Both the position numbers and the translations under genes were made by a program. 64,000 nucleotides of DNA from the NCBI RefSeq assembly GCF_001540865.1, contig NC_033626.1:14327422-14391421 (forward strand), read 5' to 3'. Below are positions 50,844 through 61,156 of the stretch, piece by piece. Position 1 is the stretch's first letter, and every line of letters starts with the position of its first letter. The notes below the pieces were generated by a model. That model was not told the DNA's origin, made no database searches, and saw only the letters and a list, made by a program, of their open reading frames with translations. This DNA comes from Ananas comosus (taxonomy: Eukaryota > Streptophyta > Magnoliopsida > Poales > Bromeliaceae).

Positions 50844-51896
50844 TTACAAATGTAGGCTCAAGTCTAACCCTTTTGCTTTGGCTTCTTCCTCCTCGCCAGC
50901 TCCAATATTTGTCTCCGCCATTGTCGGACCACCAATAACATTAGGCAGAAGAAGGTTAGCCTCTTTGTAGCCTCCACTGTGCTCTGTAACTAGCGGGTGC
51001 CGCATACTTTCTCCGTCAGGATATGACTTCATTAGCGGCGCAAAACCCTTCAGTATTTCACAACTCTTATCACTTTTGTCGATGGCTTTGAAGTTCCCAG
51101 TTGTAGACCCTGAGCTAATAGCGAGAGGTGCATTTCTAGTGATCCCCCTACGTTCATAAAGGATATCCTCAATACGTCTTTTTCCCTTACGGTCGACATG
51201 GACATCAGGTAGGGTTATGTAGTTCCCTGTTCTAAGGTCTGAGTCAATAACAAGAGGTGCATTTTGAGTTATAACCTTAGGTTCATAAGGGGTACTCTCA
51301 GCAGCTCTTTCTACCTCACGATCATGGCCGTCGAGTAAGGTCGGAGGATGTATAACACTATTATGGATAGTAGGAACCAGCCTGGGTGAAGGAAAAAACA
51401 TGCTCTCAGTAAAGTTACTAGGATTAGGGTTTGGAGGTGCAGGAATGTTATTAACCGCTGCGGCCTGGGCCGGCCTGGCGATCGCAGATCGGATGATGGA
51501 GCGAATGCTCGGGCGGTAACTATATCTCGGGGACGATCGTATCTGCTGCAGTAACCCGCGTGCAACACCGCGACGATAGCCCTGTGGTGGCTTGTAAATG
51601 CAAGTTGATGTGAAAGGAGTGAGATCGACAGTCGGAGGGTCCAACATAGCCATGTCAGGCTGCCGTTGTGCATTAGCCGACCCTTGATCGGCCGTCGTAT
51701 TTTCAGACCTCCTGCTCATAGTGTGGGCATTATGGTGGCCGGCAAAAGCATACCGGTTGCCAAAAGTTTGGCTACAATACCAGCAAACGCTGGGGGGTTC
51801 ATTATACTCATGTAGTGCACCGAATGCGGATACGGATGGCCTCGCAGCCGAGGAGCTTGAGACCGATGATTGAGGGGAGGGAGGAGGGCCCTCCAT
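50844..51896 (-). CDS. Single C2H2 zinc-finger protein with EAR motif (YAFAGH type)
   Basis: Intronless minus-strand gene, 350 aa. One N-terminal finger, C38-x2-C41-x12-H54-x3-H58, with the helix YAFAGHHNAH where plant factors usually read QALGGHQNAH. The Cys/His ligands are intact but two helix positions that normally contact DNA are changed. The middle is Pro/Ser/Asn-rich and disordered, with a basic Arg-rich patch (about 107-140) and two similar units (ITQNAPLVIDSDLRTGNY and ITRNAPLAISSGSTTGNF). The protein ends GLDLSLHL, an LxLxL EAR repression motif. A nuclear repressor is likely. It shares length and layout with the gene at 54861-55919 and KGK...YER with both neighbours. Confidence 0.9.
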   Translation of the reverse strand: MEGPPPSPQSSVSSSSAARPSVSAFGALHEYNEPPSVCWYCSQTFGNRYAFAGHHNAHTMSRRSENTTADQGSANAQRQPDMAMLDPPTVDLTPFTSTCIYKPPQGYRRGVARGLLQQIRSSPRYSYRPSIRSIIRSAIARPAQAAAVNNIPAPPNPNPSNFTESMFFPSPRLVPTIHNSVIHPPTLLDGHDREVERAAESTPYEPKVITQNAPLVIDSDLRTGNYITLPDVHVDRKGKRRIEDILYERRGITRNAPLAISSGSTTGNFKAIDKSDKSCEILKGFAPLMKSYPDGESMRHPLVTEHSGGYKEANLLLPNVIGGPTMAETNIGAGEEEEAKAKGLDLSLHL

Positions 51897-52063
51897 AGAG
51901 GAGAAGAGGTGGGGTGAAGAAGAGAATTGAGATATAAGTGCTGAGAGGAGACTTGGTGTGAGAAGGATGGTGTCTAGGGTACCTGCAGCGGAGTTTTTAT
52001 AGGAGATGGGGAGTGAGGTTTTAGCTAGTACTGTTGCTGGAGATTCCCAAGTAGGAACTATCC

Positions 52064-52226
52064 TTTTTTTTTCTTTTTTTTTTTTTGAGGGATAGGTAGC
52101 ATGCTACTCCCCTCGTTTATTTTATTTAGAAATAAATTTAGCTGAAAATATGAATCAATTAGGATTCAAACTTGGGTCTCGGATACCAACCACCGAGCCC
52201 TTTGCCACTTGTTTTAGGGACAGTCT
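52064..52226 (-). mobile_element. SINE copy upstream of zinc-finger gene 2
   Basis: Reverse orientation, close to full length: T-run, GGTAGCATGCTACT, central inverted repeat, B-box AGGATTCAAACTTGGGTCTC, and 5' end TTTTAGGGACAGTC. It lies about 170 bp upstream of the minus-strand start codon of the EAR zinc-finger gene, so inside its promoter. Confidence 0.88.
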
Positions 52227-52401
52227 ATCAAAAATAAGTTTGGAACAACCAAAGCATCAATTTTGAGTAAACTATTTTCTTTTTTATAAGCATACTAGAT
52301 ATATAATTTTTAAGTAAATTTACTGATTTACAAACCATGCTATAAATTAGTGAAGTGATATAAACAACATTAATTACCTAGAGGAAATTAACATTTCTCT
52401 T

Positions 52402-52560
52402 TATTCTTTTTTTTAATTAAGAGAGATCAGAAGGATAACATATTATTCGTTTTATTTTTTTTAAAAAAAATAAAATTTAATTGAAAATATGAAGCAATTA
52501 GACTTCGAATTTAGGACCTCGAATATCGATCATCATGCACTTTGCCATTTTTCTTATTTT
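52402..52560 (-). mobile_element. Degenerate SINE copy
   Basis: The B-box region (AATTAGACTTCGAATTTAGG, ACCTCGAATATCGATC) and TTTGCCATTTTTCTTA are recognisable, but the 3' palindrome has decayed. Confidence 0.65.
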
Positions 52561-53230
52561 GATAGATGATTTTTTTGATTTTATTTTATTTTTATATGTT
52601 GAAAGGTCTTCCTACGAATATATGAGTTAATAAAAAATTACCATATTATGTATGTTAATATATCAATAACAAGTAAGAGGAGTATTTTGAATGGCCTAGG
52701 GCAAAACGCAGGTAAAAAAAAAAAAAAAAAAAAAAAAAAAGGGNACATCAGTTTTAATTAAAGTAATGAAACGTAAAACGTTCGACCTGCAGCCAGGAGG
52801 GGTTGTTGGGATGGGAAACGTGTGCTAAGCGAGGAATTCTACACTGTCACACTTGCACCACGTCATCAATAACAAGCCAATCACATTCCTTCTTTTCAAA
52901 CAAAAGTACAATAAAAATACTTTTTTACAATCATGATAGGACATATATTCTTAAAAGGATTAATTTGATTGGTTTGTTACGCCACGTCACTAATATACCC
53001 GTTGCATTCTAGAATTTTTCGTGCTAAGCCGTTAAGCAGCCAATGGCGTCGAGCCTTTCTAGTCTTCAGAGAGTCAAACACGGGTGCTCCTGCACCAGAA
53101 ATTAAAGGGCTGCTACGTACGCGTTTCATGTGTGGTACTACTTGTTCTGGTGCGTATGCGTATATACAACCAAATGAAAAAGCTGGTACTGCCACATGCA
53201 ACTGAAGAGTACTGGGTAAGAGATAAAAAA
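52561..53230. other. Intergenic, nothing recognised
   Basis: Contains a run of about 28 A followed by an undetermined base (n at 52744), probably an assembly difficulty. Short overlapping ORFs at 52970-53205 on both strands are not recognisable. Confidence 0.5.
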
Positions 53231-53480
53231 CACTACCACAAAATATGTATTAGACACTGCTTTTTTTTTTATAATATTTTATTTTATTTTTTAATATTTG
53301 ATACGTGTCGATACCATAATTAAGCGTTATAAATAAACATATTTTTATCAAATACTGATAAAAATTTTTCAACGCTATATTAAAATATCGATATATTTAT
53401 TCCGATATATTTACTTTCGCAAACATCGAGATTATTCTTACTGACGTTTTAATTAAAGCGTCACTAGTTATTATTTAAAA
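53231..53480 (+). mobile_element. Second CACTA-like end fragment
   Basis: Starts CACTACCACAAAATATGTAT and is followed by inverted and direct short repeats (AGACACTG, AAGCGTTATAA, AACGCTATA, GACGTTTTAATTAAAGCGTC). The sequence differs from the fragment at 49580, so it belongs to another family or subfamily. No partner end is seen. Confidence 0.55.
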
Positions 53481-54860
53481 TACTTTTAAGTGTAAGATTA
53501 CTTAAATTTATGCTTGTTTTGTTGTCTATTAGTACTCTGGCCAAAGTGGACGGGCCCATTTGGGTATGTGCATTGTGTGAGGTGCCCATTAATTTCTGTA
53601 TATAACTTAACTCTGTAATCTCATGTACGCGCATTGAATAAGAAGATTCACTGAGAGAGATTTCTCTCATTTATAACTTGTTACACAAATTATATTGATC
53701 AACGTTTTTATTTCTTTCAAAGGTAACGAACTAGGCCTGATAGGCCATACTTCTCTTTACTGCTTTTCATGTTCGCCGTTAAAATATAACTTGCGTGTTT
53801 TATCTTTAAACAAGCTACCGCCAACCCCATCACCACCATCACCCGAAAAAAGAAATTAAATAAAAAATAATAACGAATCCGTCTAGGATCTTGATAGATC
53901 ATCCTGCTGCTGTTTTAGGAAGTACAATAAACTGACATTGTTTTCTACTCATAAGTATGAGAAGCTGCGTGAAATTTTGTCCTTACCGCGATCATCATCT
54001 CTATGATTTGTTAAACTACGGTGCAATGTTCTAATAAGTATATAATAATTTGATGGACTTCATATGCGCATGACTCTTAAAATTTGGAGAAATTTTGTAG
54101 GTACCTGGCCTATAAATTTGGCAATATCATGACTACCGCGTTGTAATTACACCACCATGAGACAGTACAAATTTCTCCAACATAAAAATGAAGCCCTAGG
54201 CCGCAAGGAATCATCCTTGCATGGAGACCTCCAGTGAAGGAAAAATTATGTAATGCATTGGTTATATTAATGACGTAACATCCCCAATCATTCAAATGGA
54301 TCTTTCTAAATTAATCCGTCGTATTTTTGTTATATTTTTTTTTAACAAAAAAAAATATATAATTAACTTGTTATTGCTAATATGATACAAATATGACACA
54401 GTAAACTTTTTCCTCGTGGAACCCACTGTCATCCAAATTCAACTCATTAATGCTTTTTAAAAGCTAAGGGTATGTTTGGCCTGACTTTGTTAGAGCTTGA
54501 CGAGAGGTGAGGCTCTATGCTGTAGGCTCCATGTTAGTTGTCATCAACCTCTTAGGTGTGCATGCAACAATATTGCATGGCTTTACAAAGGTTCTAAATA
54601 AGATTTAGAATAGGAAAAAAAAAAAAATACAAGATTCTTAGCTCTTCCAAAACCTATTATTGAGTAGAGAGCTTCATAGCACAATAAAGTTCACAATAAC
54701 ATGCTTCTATCTAGGCAAAACAAACACGAGAAATGCAACTTTGACAACACTATGAAAGGAAATAATAGCCTGCATTACACAACACTCTTTTAAGTTTTAT
54801 GTTTGAGCGGGATTCCACAGGAGGTGCCTTATGCAAGCAGCTTGGTATGAGCTGAACCAG
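53481..54860. other. Intergenic between zinc-finger genes 2 and 3
   Basis: No gene is seen. A phrase at about 54470 (GGGTATGTTTGGCCTGACTTTG) resembles a MITE end but I find no partner. Confidence 0.5.
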
Positions 54861-55919
54861 CTAAAGGTGCAAATTCAAGTCCAAGCTAGGAGGAGTAGCT
54901 GAAGAAGCCATCGGATGAGAACCCAGAGCGTCCAGAAGGTTCAGAGTAACTCCATCACCATCGTTTCGTCCAAGCAGAGGCGGCAGGTCTGATCCAGCAG
55001 CAATCGATACACATTGAAGAGGCAACAAGTCCTTAACTGTAGCACCCAGCATATAACTTTGCACAGGGTTCGCGATAGCAGCATTTCCTGCAGTTGTTAA
55101 ACTTACAACACCACGGTTCAGACAACTCAAGGGAAGGGGTAAATTAACACCAGGGTGAAACTCCCCAGCCATCTCTTCCTCATGGCGTGGACCATTGAAA
55201 GGAAAAGTAGGCGATGAGTTGCCTGCAAGACCTGAACGAAGTTGGTGATGTGGCCTCTCATATACAATGCCCTTTCCTTTTGTATCCATTGTTAAGTTAA
55301 CCCTAGGTGCAAAATGACTTGGCGACATAGGGTTATTGGGGTTATGTGATGGTTGTGCCAAAGTAGGTCTCTCGATCAGGCTAGGATGGGATTCGAGGTG
55401 ATTCTGGCAATATGGTTGTGGAGTTGGTGTCGGTGTTTCGGTCAAGTTAGGAGGGGAATGCACATCTTGGGGCAGATTAAAGTGGCTATTGTGACTTCGA
55501 TCATATGGCGTCTGGGCTGCTATAGCCCCTTGCATCAAGCTTGGCAGGGCTTGCATATCTTGTGTTGGAGCAAAGTTGCCGGTGCTTCCTAAAAGGCGGC
55601 TACGGTGAAACTGAAGTTGCGCTAACATTGCCCTATGTACCCAATTGGACTGGGCATTAACAGGTGAGGCTTGACGGCGTGCATGCGGTGCAGAAGAACT
55701 CCTCTCTAGGCGGTGAGCATTCTGGTGGCCGCCTAAGGCACGGCCGTTGCGGAATGTTTGACCGCAAGTGGTGCACAAATAAGGATGGGTGGTCACCCTA
55801 TCAGCCCTGGTCTGAGACACTCTCCTACCAGTCCTCCTACGCCTTATCATAGAGGCCATGGAGCCAGCGGACGGAGGGGAGGATGGGCGAGGAGGCCTCG
55901 AGGAAGATGGGCCTTTCAT
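54861..55919 (-). CDS. Single C2H2 zinc-finger protein with EAR motif (RALGGH type)
   Basis: Intronless minus-strand gene, 352 aa from the Met of MKGPSSSRPP; the frame is open a few codons further but without ATG. One finger near the N-terminus, C49-x2-C52-x12-H65-x3-H69, with RALGGHQNAHRLER, close to the canonical plant helix. It is preceded by an Arg-rich segment that can act as nuclear signal. The long middle is Pro/Asn/His-rich with repeated short motifs (LPSLMQ, HPSLIERPT, PPNLTETPT) and KGKGIVYERPH. The end SLDLNLHL is a strong EAR motif that recruits TOPLESS-type corepressors in known proteins. This layout fits plant single-finger repressors acting in organ and trichome development. 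Which one is not clear. Confidence 0.92.
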   Translation of the reverse strand: MKGPSSSRPPRPSSPPSAGSMASMIRRRRTGRRVSQTRADRVTTHPYLCTTCGQTFRNGRALGGHQNAHRLERSSSAPHARRQASPVNAQSNWVHRAMLAQLQFHRSRLLGSTGNFAPTQDMQALPSLMQGAIAAQTPYDRSHNSHFNLPQDVHSPPNLTETPTPTPQPYCQNHLESHPSLIERPTLAQPSHNPNNPMSPSHFAPRVNLTMDTKGKGIVYERPHHQLRSGLAGNSSPTFPFNGPRHEEEMAGEFHPGVNLPLPLSCLNRGVVSLTTAGNAAIANPVQSYMLGATVKDLLPLQCVSIAAGSDLPPLLGRNDGDGVTLNLLDALGSHPMASSATPPSLDLNLHL

Positions 55920-58778
55920 CTTTTCAAGGGCAAGGACGACAAGCAAGATTGTTTGATATCAAAGATTATGTTGTCAGGGAATTTGGTGGTAGGAAAGGGG
56001 TACTTATAGGAGGTTGGATAGTCGAAAAAGTTGTCTTATTGGGAGTTAGTAAATCTTCAGGAGGAATCCACAAAAATTTGCTATTATCCCTACTGCATCA
56101 GTGGAGGAAGGAAAATATTTTTGATTGGCGGAGAGACTACTAAGCTTTTCCTAGTAAAGATTCATTTGTTTTGTCTCTCTCTCTCTCTCTCCCGCTATAT
56201 ATATATAAACGAATACTCTACAATCTCAGCATATTAATTGCAAGAATCCACAGCAAAAATCTAGTCATTCATGACTTGCTTTTCTTACCTGCTCTTCTAT
56301 TTTCCTTCTTGTAAAATGAGAAATAGATATTTCATGCAATTAGGTGGTTAAGATCATTGCATTACAAAAAAAATAAATAGTTTGCACGATGAGATCATCA
56401 ATTTACAGAATTAACAGTAGGAGATAGAAAGTCATTAAACGTGATTTGCTTTCCCTTACCAGACTTTTCATGTGTATTTTCCTCGTCGGAAAAAAAACTA
56501 TGCAGCCATTTTACAAACAGAGTCAAATAATTAATTGCTTCAAATTTATGTTCACATTTTTTTTACTCGAAAGTGGATAAATATGTTTTTGGTAGGGAGA
56601 ACTGCACAAACTCAAAATTTATGGCAGTTTCACTGCAAACTGTAGCTAGAGATTCACAACATAAAAAATCTTAATTGTGAGTTAATACTTACCTTACGAA
56701 GTTTTGCTGGTATCCAGAATGTGCCATATGATATTCACCCACAGCTGAAGTTGTTTATATGCCGATGCTTAATAGTCGTTGCAGCTACCTGCGTTCAGTA
56801 TGTAAACTGTTTGGAAGTAAAAGGGCAAGTGTTATGAATGTAATGTTCAATAACTAGAGTGAATTTTTCAAACTATGACAAACAAATATAGTTCTACAAT
56901 GCAGCGCCAAAATTTATTAAGTGTATCCATCCTATTCTTAAAACCTCCTGAACTCGGAAAAAATTAAAAACAGGAAATACACTCAAAAGAACGACACTGC
57001 AGAAAACGACAAGTTCAATTTAGGAATCATATCTTTCTGCCAGAAGAAGCAAGGAATGCAGGTTCTGCATCCAAGATTGGCATTTGATCATGAGGGTCTT
57101 ATGGAGAAAGCAATGACATATGTAGGACGCGCTTTACATGGAAGTTGCAACTTGCAACCATCTGGCATGTCTATCAAAGTGTCTAACCATGAATTTACAG
57201 TATTTGTGTCCTCTTTGTCGTACTGTAGTACTTTATAACACCAGGAGTTAAGCGACCTGGAGTATCCCAATGAAAACAGTTTAGTATCTGATTACTATAT
57301 AGGGGTTAGTGCTTATGAGTCGGAAATCAGAAGTGCAAGCTAAAAGCCTAAAACTACTGTTTGTCTATCTACTATGATGTTTCCATCGCCATGCTTTCCA
57401 TACACAGCATCACACCGAAGCAACAAAGTTAAGTTCTTCAAGGCCTTCGCCCAGCAACATTCAGCAGAATATGGAATTTATAGTTGAATCATATACTCAT
57501 ATACATGCATATGTCTCATATCTACTAAACATTTATCAGATCACCAGAAGTTTAACTTCTGCAGCACAAGATTTGGATGTGCATTCATGTGCTTTAGGAC
57601 ATAATATTTTGTGATATTATCTTTATTTTCCACAAATTTTGGTCCCCAAACTTTAAAATCATGCAATTGAAGGATGTTTGAAAAGTGAAAAAGAAAAATT
57701 CCAAATCACTCACCCCGTTGGACTCTATAAGGGCTAATTTGAGAAAAATGAAGGCTTTGATGGCAACTTTACCATCTTGATACCTCTCCCCATGGCAACT
57801 AAATTGAACAATTCACTTTGGCTTATCAAGCATCCTGCACGATGAATTATGATGGTCAGCTTATCAAATTGAAAATATTTTAGCTTGCAAGAGCAGAGGA
57901 TTAATGATGTTGAAACGAAACATTAAGTTTTAAAAAAGGAATTATCAACATATCTTTAGGACATATTTTGTTCTAACACTAACAAAGAGGCAAGCCCAGC
58001 ATGCAGACTCTAAACCCCTTTAGCTAGAGAGAGACAGTGAAATTGGGGCTTGCAAAATAGAATCTCATTAATCCCTGCTATAATCATAAAAACAGTAACT
58101 GTTTTTGTGTCAACTCTTGCCTTTTTTTTTTTTTTTCCTGAGCATTCGGAAGGAGGGATAATTAAAAGCCAATGAAGGAGAATAAGAAAGGAGAGGGTGA
58201 GAGTCTTTTGCATCCTACGAAAACTCTATAGACTTGGAACTCGTAACATGCACTGCATTATCCTGCAGCAGCACACACATGATACTGCTTTACTGCTCAA
58301 TTATTATGCTTAAACTGTTAAACAACAGCACCATGCCAAGTAATTAGTCAAAAACTTCTCAGCATGTGGCTTTAGATTAATCACGAATTATCATCCCTCC
58401 TTGGCTATACCTGTTTTCATTGACACCGTTCTACGATGACAATGGCTAGAATCCTAAGAGACAATATAACAAACAGTTTACAGGCAAAAGAAGCAGCTGA
58501 GAAACAACCAACCCTGACAGCTAATCGTCCGCAACAATAAAACGAAAAACAAAAAAAACAAAATCTGAAATTCCAAGCCATCAACAACAAACATCTTCGA
58601 AAATCCCACAAGCTCATTGCCAGATTCCAATAAAAGCACAAAAAAGGGATCAAATTGACACCACCGTCACGGGAGTAGTAGAGTTATACCGCAGTTCAGA
58701 AAAATTTACATATGTATCATTACTAGGGATTACTAGGGTTTTGAGAACCGAACGAAATTGAACAATTGCGGTCTCGGT
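55920..58778. other. 2.9 kb without an assigned gene; splice-like signals on minus strand
   Basis: No protein is recognised. On the minus strand there is a chain of good splice signals. They are an acceptor AACGCAG ending at 56792, followed by an exon-like stretch with MAHSGYQQNFVR and a strong GTAAGT donor at about 56698, and an acceptor ending GTGCAG near 57837. The frame at about 57347-57470 (-) is open but unrecognised. It may be a noncoding transcript or spliced 3' region of the OEP7-like gene. A (CT)n run lies near 56175-56192. Confidence 0.3.
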
Positions 58779-59018
58779 CTAATCCGACGACGGTTTGGCT
58801 TCGTCCCCTTCCTCCGGTGAGGAGGAGGGATTCGCGGCGGGTGCGTCGTCGGGGTCGCGGTTGGGGTCGGAGCGGGCGATGGAGCCGCGGATGCCGTCGA
58901 GGAAGGGCTTGAACGCCGTCTCCACGGTCAGCCACGCCAACACCAGCCCCCCCGCCACCACCAACGCCGTCTTCAGGGCGCCGCCCTCGCGATCGCCCCC
59001 TCCTCCTCCCTTCGCCAT
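58779..59018 (-). CDS. Chloroplast outer envelope protein 7-like (OEP7/E6.7)
   Basis: Single-exon minus-strand ORF of 79 aa. After a Gly/Asp-rich N-terminus, one membrane segment (ALKTALVVAGGLVLAWLTVE, about 14-33) is followed by FKPFLDGIRGSIARSDPNRDPDD. This is the signature of the OEP7/OEP6 family: helix, then basic flank with FKPFLD and SDP-x-x-DPDD. The tail is acidic and Ser/Pro-rich. These signal-anchored proteins insert into the plastid outer envelope by way of AKR2 and have no cleaved transit peptide; their function is unclear. Length is slightly more than the 60-70 aa of relatives. The ATG is preceded by a stop-containing leader, so the start is safe. Confidence 0.9.
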   Translation of the reverse strand: MAKGGGGGDREGGALKTALVVAGGLVLAWLTVETAFKPFLDGIRGSIARSDPNRDPDDAPAANPSSSPEEGDEAKPSSD

Positions 59019-59789
59019 CTCCCCCTCACCACTGCTCGACGCTTCGCTCTCCTTTTACCCCAAGGGAGAAATTGGGGAATGGCGACGCGTGGTTGATGTT
59101 TTTTATTCGGTTTGGAAGAAAAAATTTCCAACATACAACAAAAGTTATACTTCCGACTAATCAATTTTTTTTAAAAAAAATTTACACATCACATTATATT
59201 TGTTTAAAAAAACATTTTTATTATTATTTTTTTAAAATATGATAAGTTAGAAAAATATAATATGGTATAGATGTTAAATAATGGACTTTCTCGGATGCAC
59301 ACTCTTTAATTAAGAATTATAGAAAGAAGAATTTGATTTATCCTCGCACCTAAAAGAAAAGGAGGAAAATGAAAAAGAATCGAATGTCCACCGCTCCAGT
59401 CAATTATAAGCTATTAACGTGTCAAATACGCAGGTGAGAGTGGGTTTCGTAACAGACGAAATTGCGCTGCTGTCTCCTAATTTCTGAATTTGAAGCAACT
59501 GACTTGACTTTTCGAACTGTAATGAATGGCTTGTTTTGTTCCTCCTCTTCTTGCGCAACTTCCGTACCAAGCACGGGCCTTCGTCCCGTTTGGTCACTCG
59601 TTCGGGCGGACTACAACCGACAACAGTGTCGAGCAGAAGCATGTTTAGGGCTTGCAACCATTTTGAAGCTCCGCCTAATAATAATAGGTTTGAAGCCCGC
59701 GCTTTTGCGTAAAGTGCCGGCCATATACTCGGGCATCCAACTTCCAAAATTTGAAATTGTTTCATTGCGCCGTGGGAGGATTATTGTTT
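59019..59789. other. OEP7 upstream region; unrecognised GC-richer block
   Basis: 59160-59400 is AT-rich. 59440-59770 is GC-richer with 121-codon open frames on both strands over the same bases, neither recognisable. Confidence 0.45.
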
Positions 59790-59920
59790 TTTTATTTTTT
59801 TATTTTTATTTTTTGAGAAATAGATAGTATGCTATCCGCTTTGTTTATTTCATTTAGAAATAAACTTAGCTAGAAATGTGAATCAATTAGGATTCGAACT
59901 TGGGTCTCGAATACCAACCA
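59790..59920 (-). mobile_element. 5'-truncated SINE copy with 20-bp target duplication
   Basis: T-rich tail, GATAGTATGCTATCCG, central inverted repeat, B-box AGGATTCGAACTTGGG, then it stops at ATACCAACCA, lacking the first ~40 bp of the element. CCGTGGGAGGATTATTGTTT (59770-59789) and CCGTGGAAGGATTATTATTT (59921-59940) flank it. Confidence 0.9.
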
Positions 59921-60354
59921 CCGTGGAAGGATTATTATTTGTGCAAATTCATGGGTTTGTTGGGTTGGACTAATATTTCAGCAATTATGTTTGAGTAATG
60001 TTATCTGCACATTCAAGCAGTCAGTATAATTCTTATATTCTACCGATCTATGAATTAATAATTTTTTATTAGTTTTATTAATTTATTTTTAAAATATATT
60101 TAAAATCTAAAATGTATGAATAAATCGTTGAAAGCTTTACATTTTATTTTTGAGTGTACATGTCGCATTTCTTTTGTGGTTTACTACACATTGTACCAGA
60201 ATGCTGTCGATACTCCATAGCTTCACATCATCACATGTGAGCTCGTTTCTAGATCTCATGCATTTGAAAGACTGATCAGTTATGCAAGTGTGTGCGTGTT
60301 TTTTCCTATGAAGCAAGTGATTAGTTTTGCTACTTACGATTCTTGAATCTAAGT

Positions 60355-60480
60355 GTTTTTTTTATTTTTTAGAGATATGTAGCACGTTACCTACTTTATT
60401 TATTTCATTTAAAAATAAATTTAATTGAAAATATGAATCAACTAGCATTCGAACTTGAGAAAAAGCCTTTTGCGAACTAA
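60355..60480 (-). mobile_element. SINE copy with internal deletion
   Basis: T-rich tail, GTAGCACGTTAC palindrome, B-box and the A-box region (AAAAAGCCTTTTGC), with about 15 bp missing between the boxes. A perfect 17-bp target duplication GATTCTTGAATCTAAGT flanks it (60338-60354 and 60481-60497). Confidence 0.88.
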
Positions 60481-60497
60481 GATTCTTGAATCTAAGT

Positions 60498-60981
60498 TGG
60501 AACAATAAAATACAGATTTAGAAGAGCAATTAGTAAAGGGGACATTGGCCCATGGTTAGGGCGGCAGAGTTCCTCCTGAGTTATACTGCATAAAACTACA
60601 CTTTATCACTACGAGAGATTTCTCCTTTTCTTTACCGAGAAATGCTATTTACGAAACTTAACAAAATTATTGTTATCAGTCCTTTGGTAAATAATTCTGC
60701 CTGAAAAATAAAATTTCTCTAGAAGACCTAATTCTGCCAAATAAACCGTAATGTGCGCACAACAAGACTTACGCATGAACACGGTCACATTCCAGTGGCT
60801 CACCATTTATTAGCCGTCGGTACAGCCATCCAGGCACAACATTGATGGTCAAGATTGTAGATGCGAGAATTGTAAGGGATGCGTCGCATTCCAACTCTTA
60901 TATGCAAGAATGCATAACCTAGACGCTTTTCTTTTAGCCACACACGATCGTATTTATAATTTATTAACATTTTCTGTTCGA
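60498..60981. other. Intergenic, nothing recognised
   Basis: No gene or element ends seen. Confidence 0.5.
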
Positions 60982-61143
60982 ACCGACTATTTCTATCGCA
61001 AGTAATAAAGAATTTATTGATTGATATCCAAAATATTAAGTTCGAAACCTAATTAATTTATATTTTCAGCATAAGAAGTTTTTTTTTAAAAAAAATAAAC
61101 AAAAATAGTAGTACGCTATATTTCTCTCCAAAAATATATATAT
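60982..61143 (+). mobile_element. Old, diverged SINE copy
   Basis: Begins ACCGACTATTTCTATCGCAAG and keeps B-box AAGTTCGAAACC, the AT-rich centre and GTAGTACGCTATATTTCTCTC. A 13-bp duplication ATTTTCTGTTCGA flanks it (60969-60981 and 61144-61156). Confidence 0.85.
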
Positions 61144-61156
61144 ATTTTCTGTTCGA

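Noticed and set aside
54470..54560. GGGTATGTTTGGCCTGACTTTG as a MITE end
   Set aside because: No inverted partner within the next kilobase and no target duplication found.
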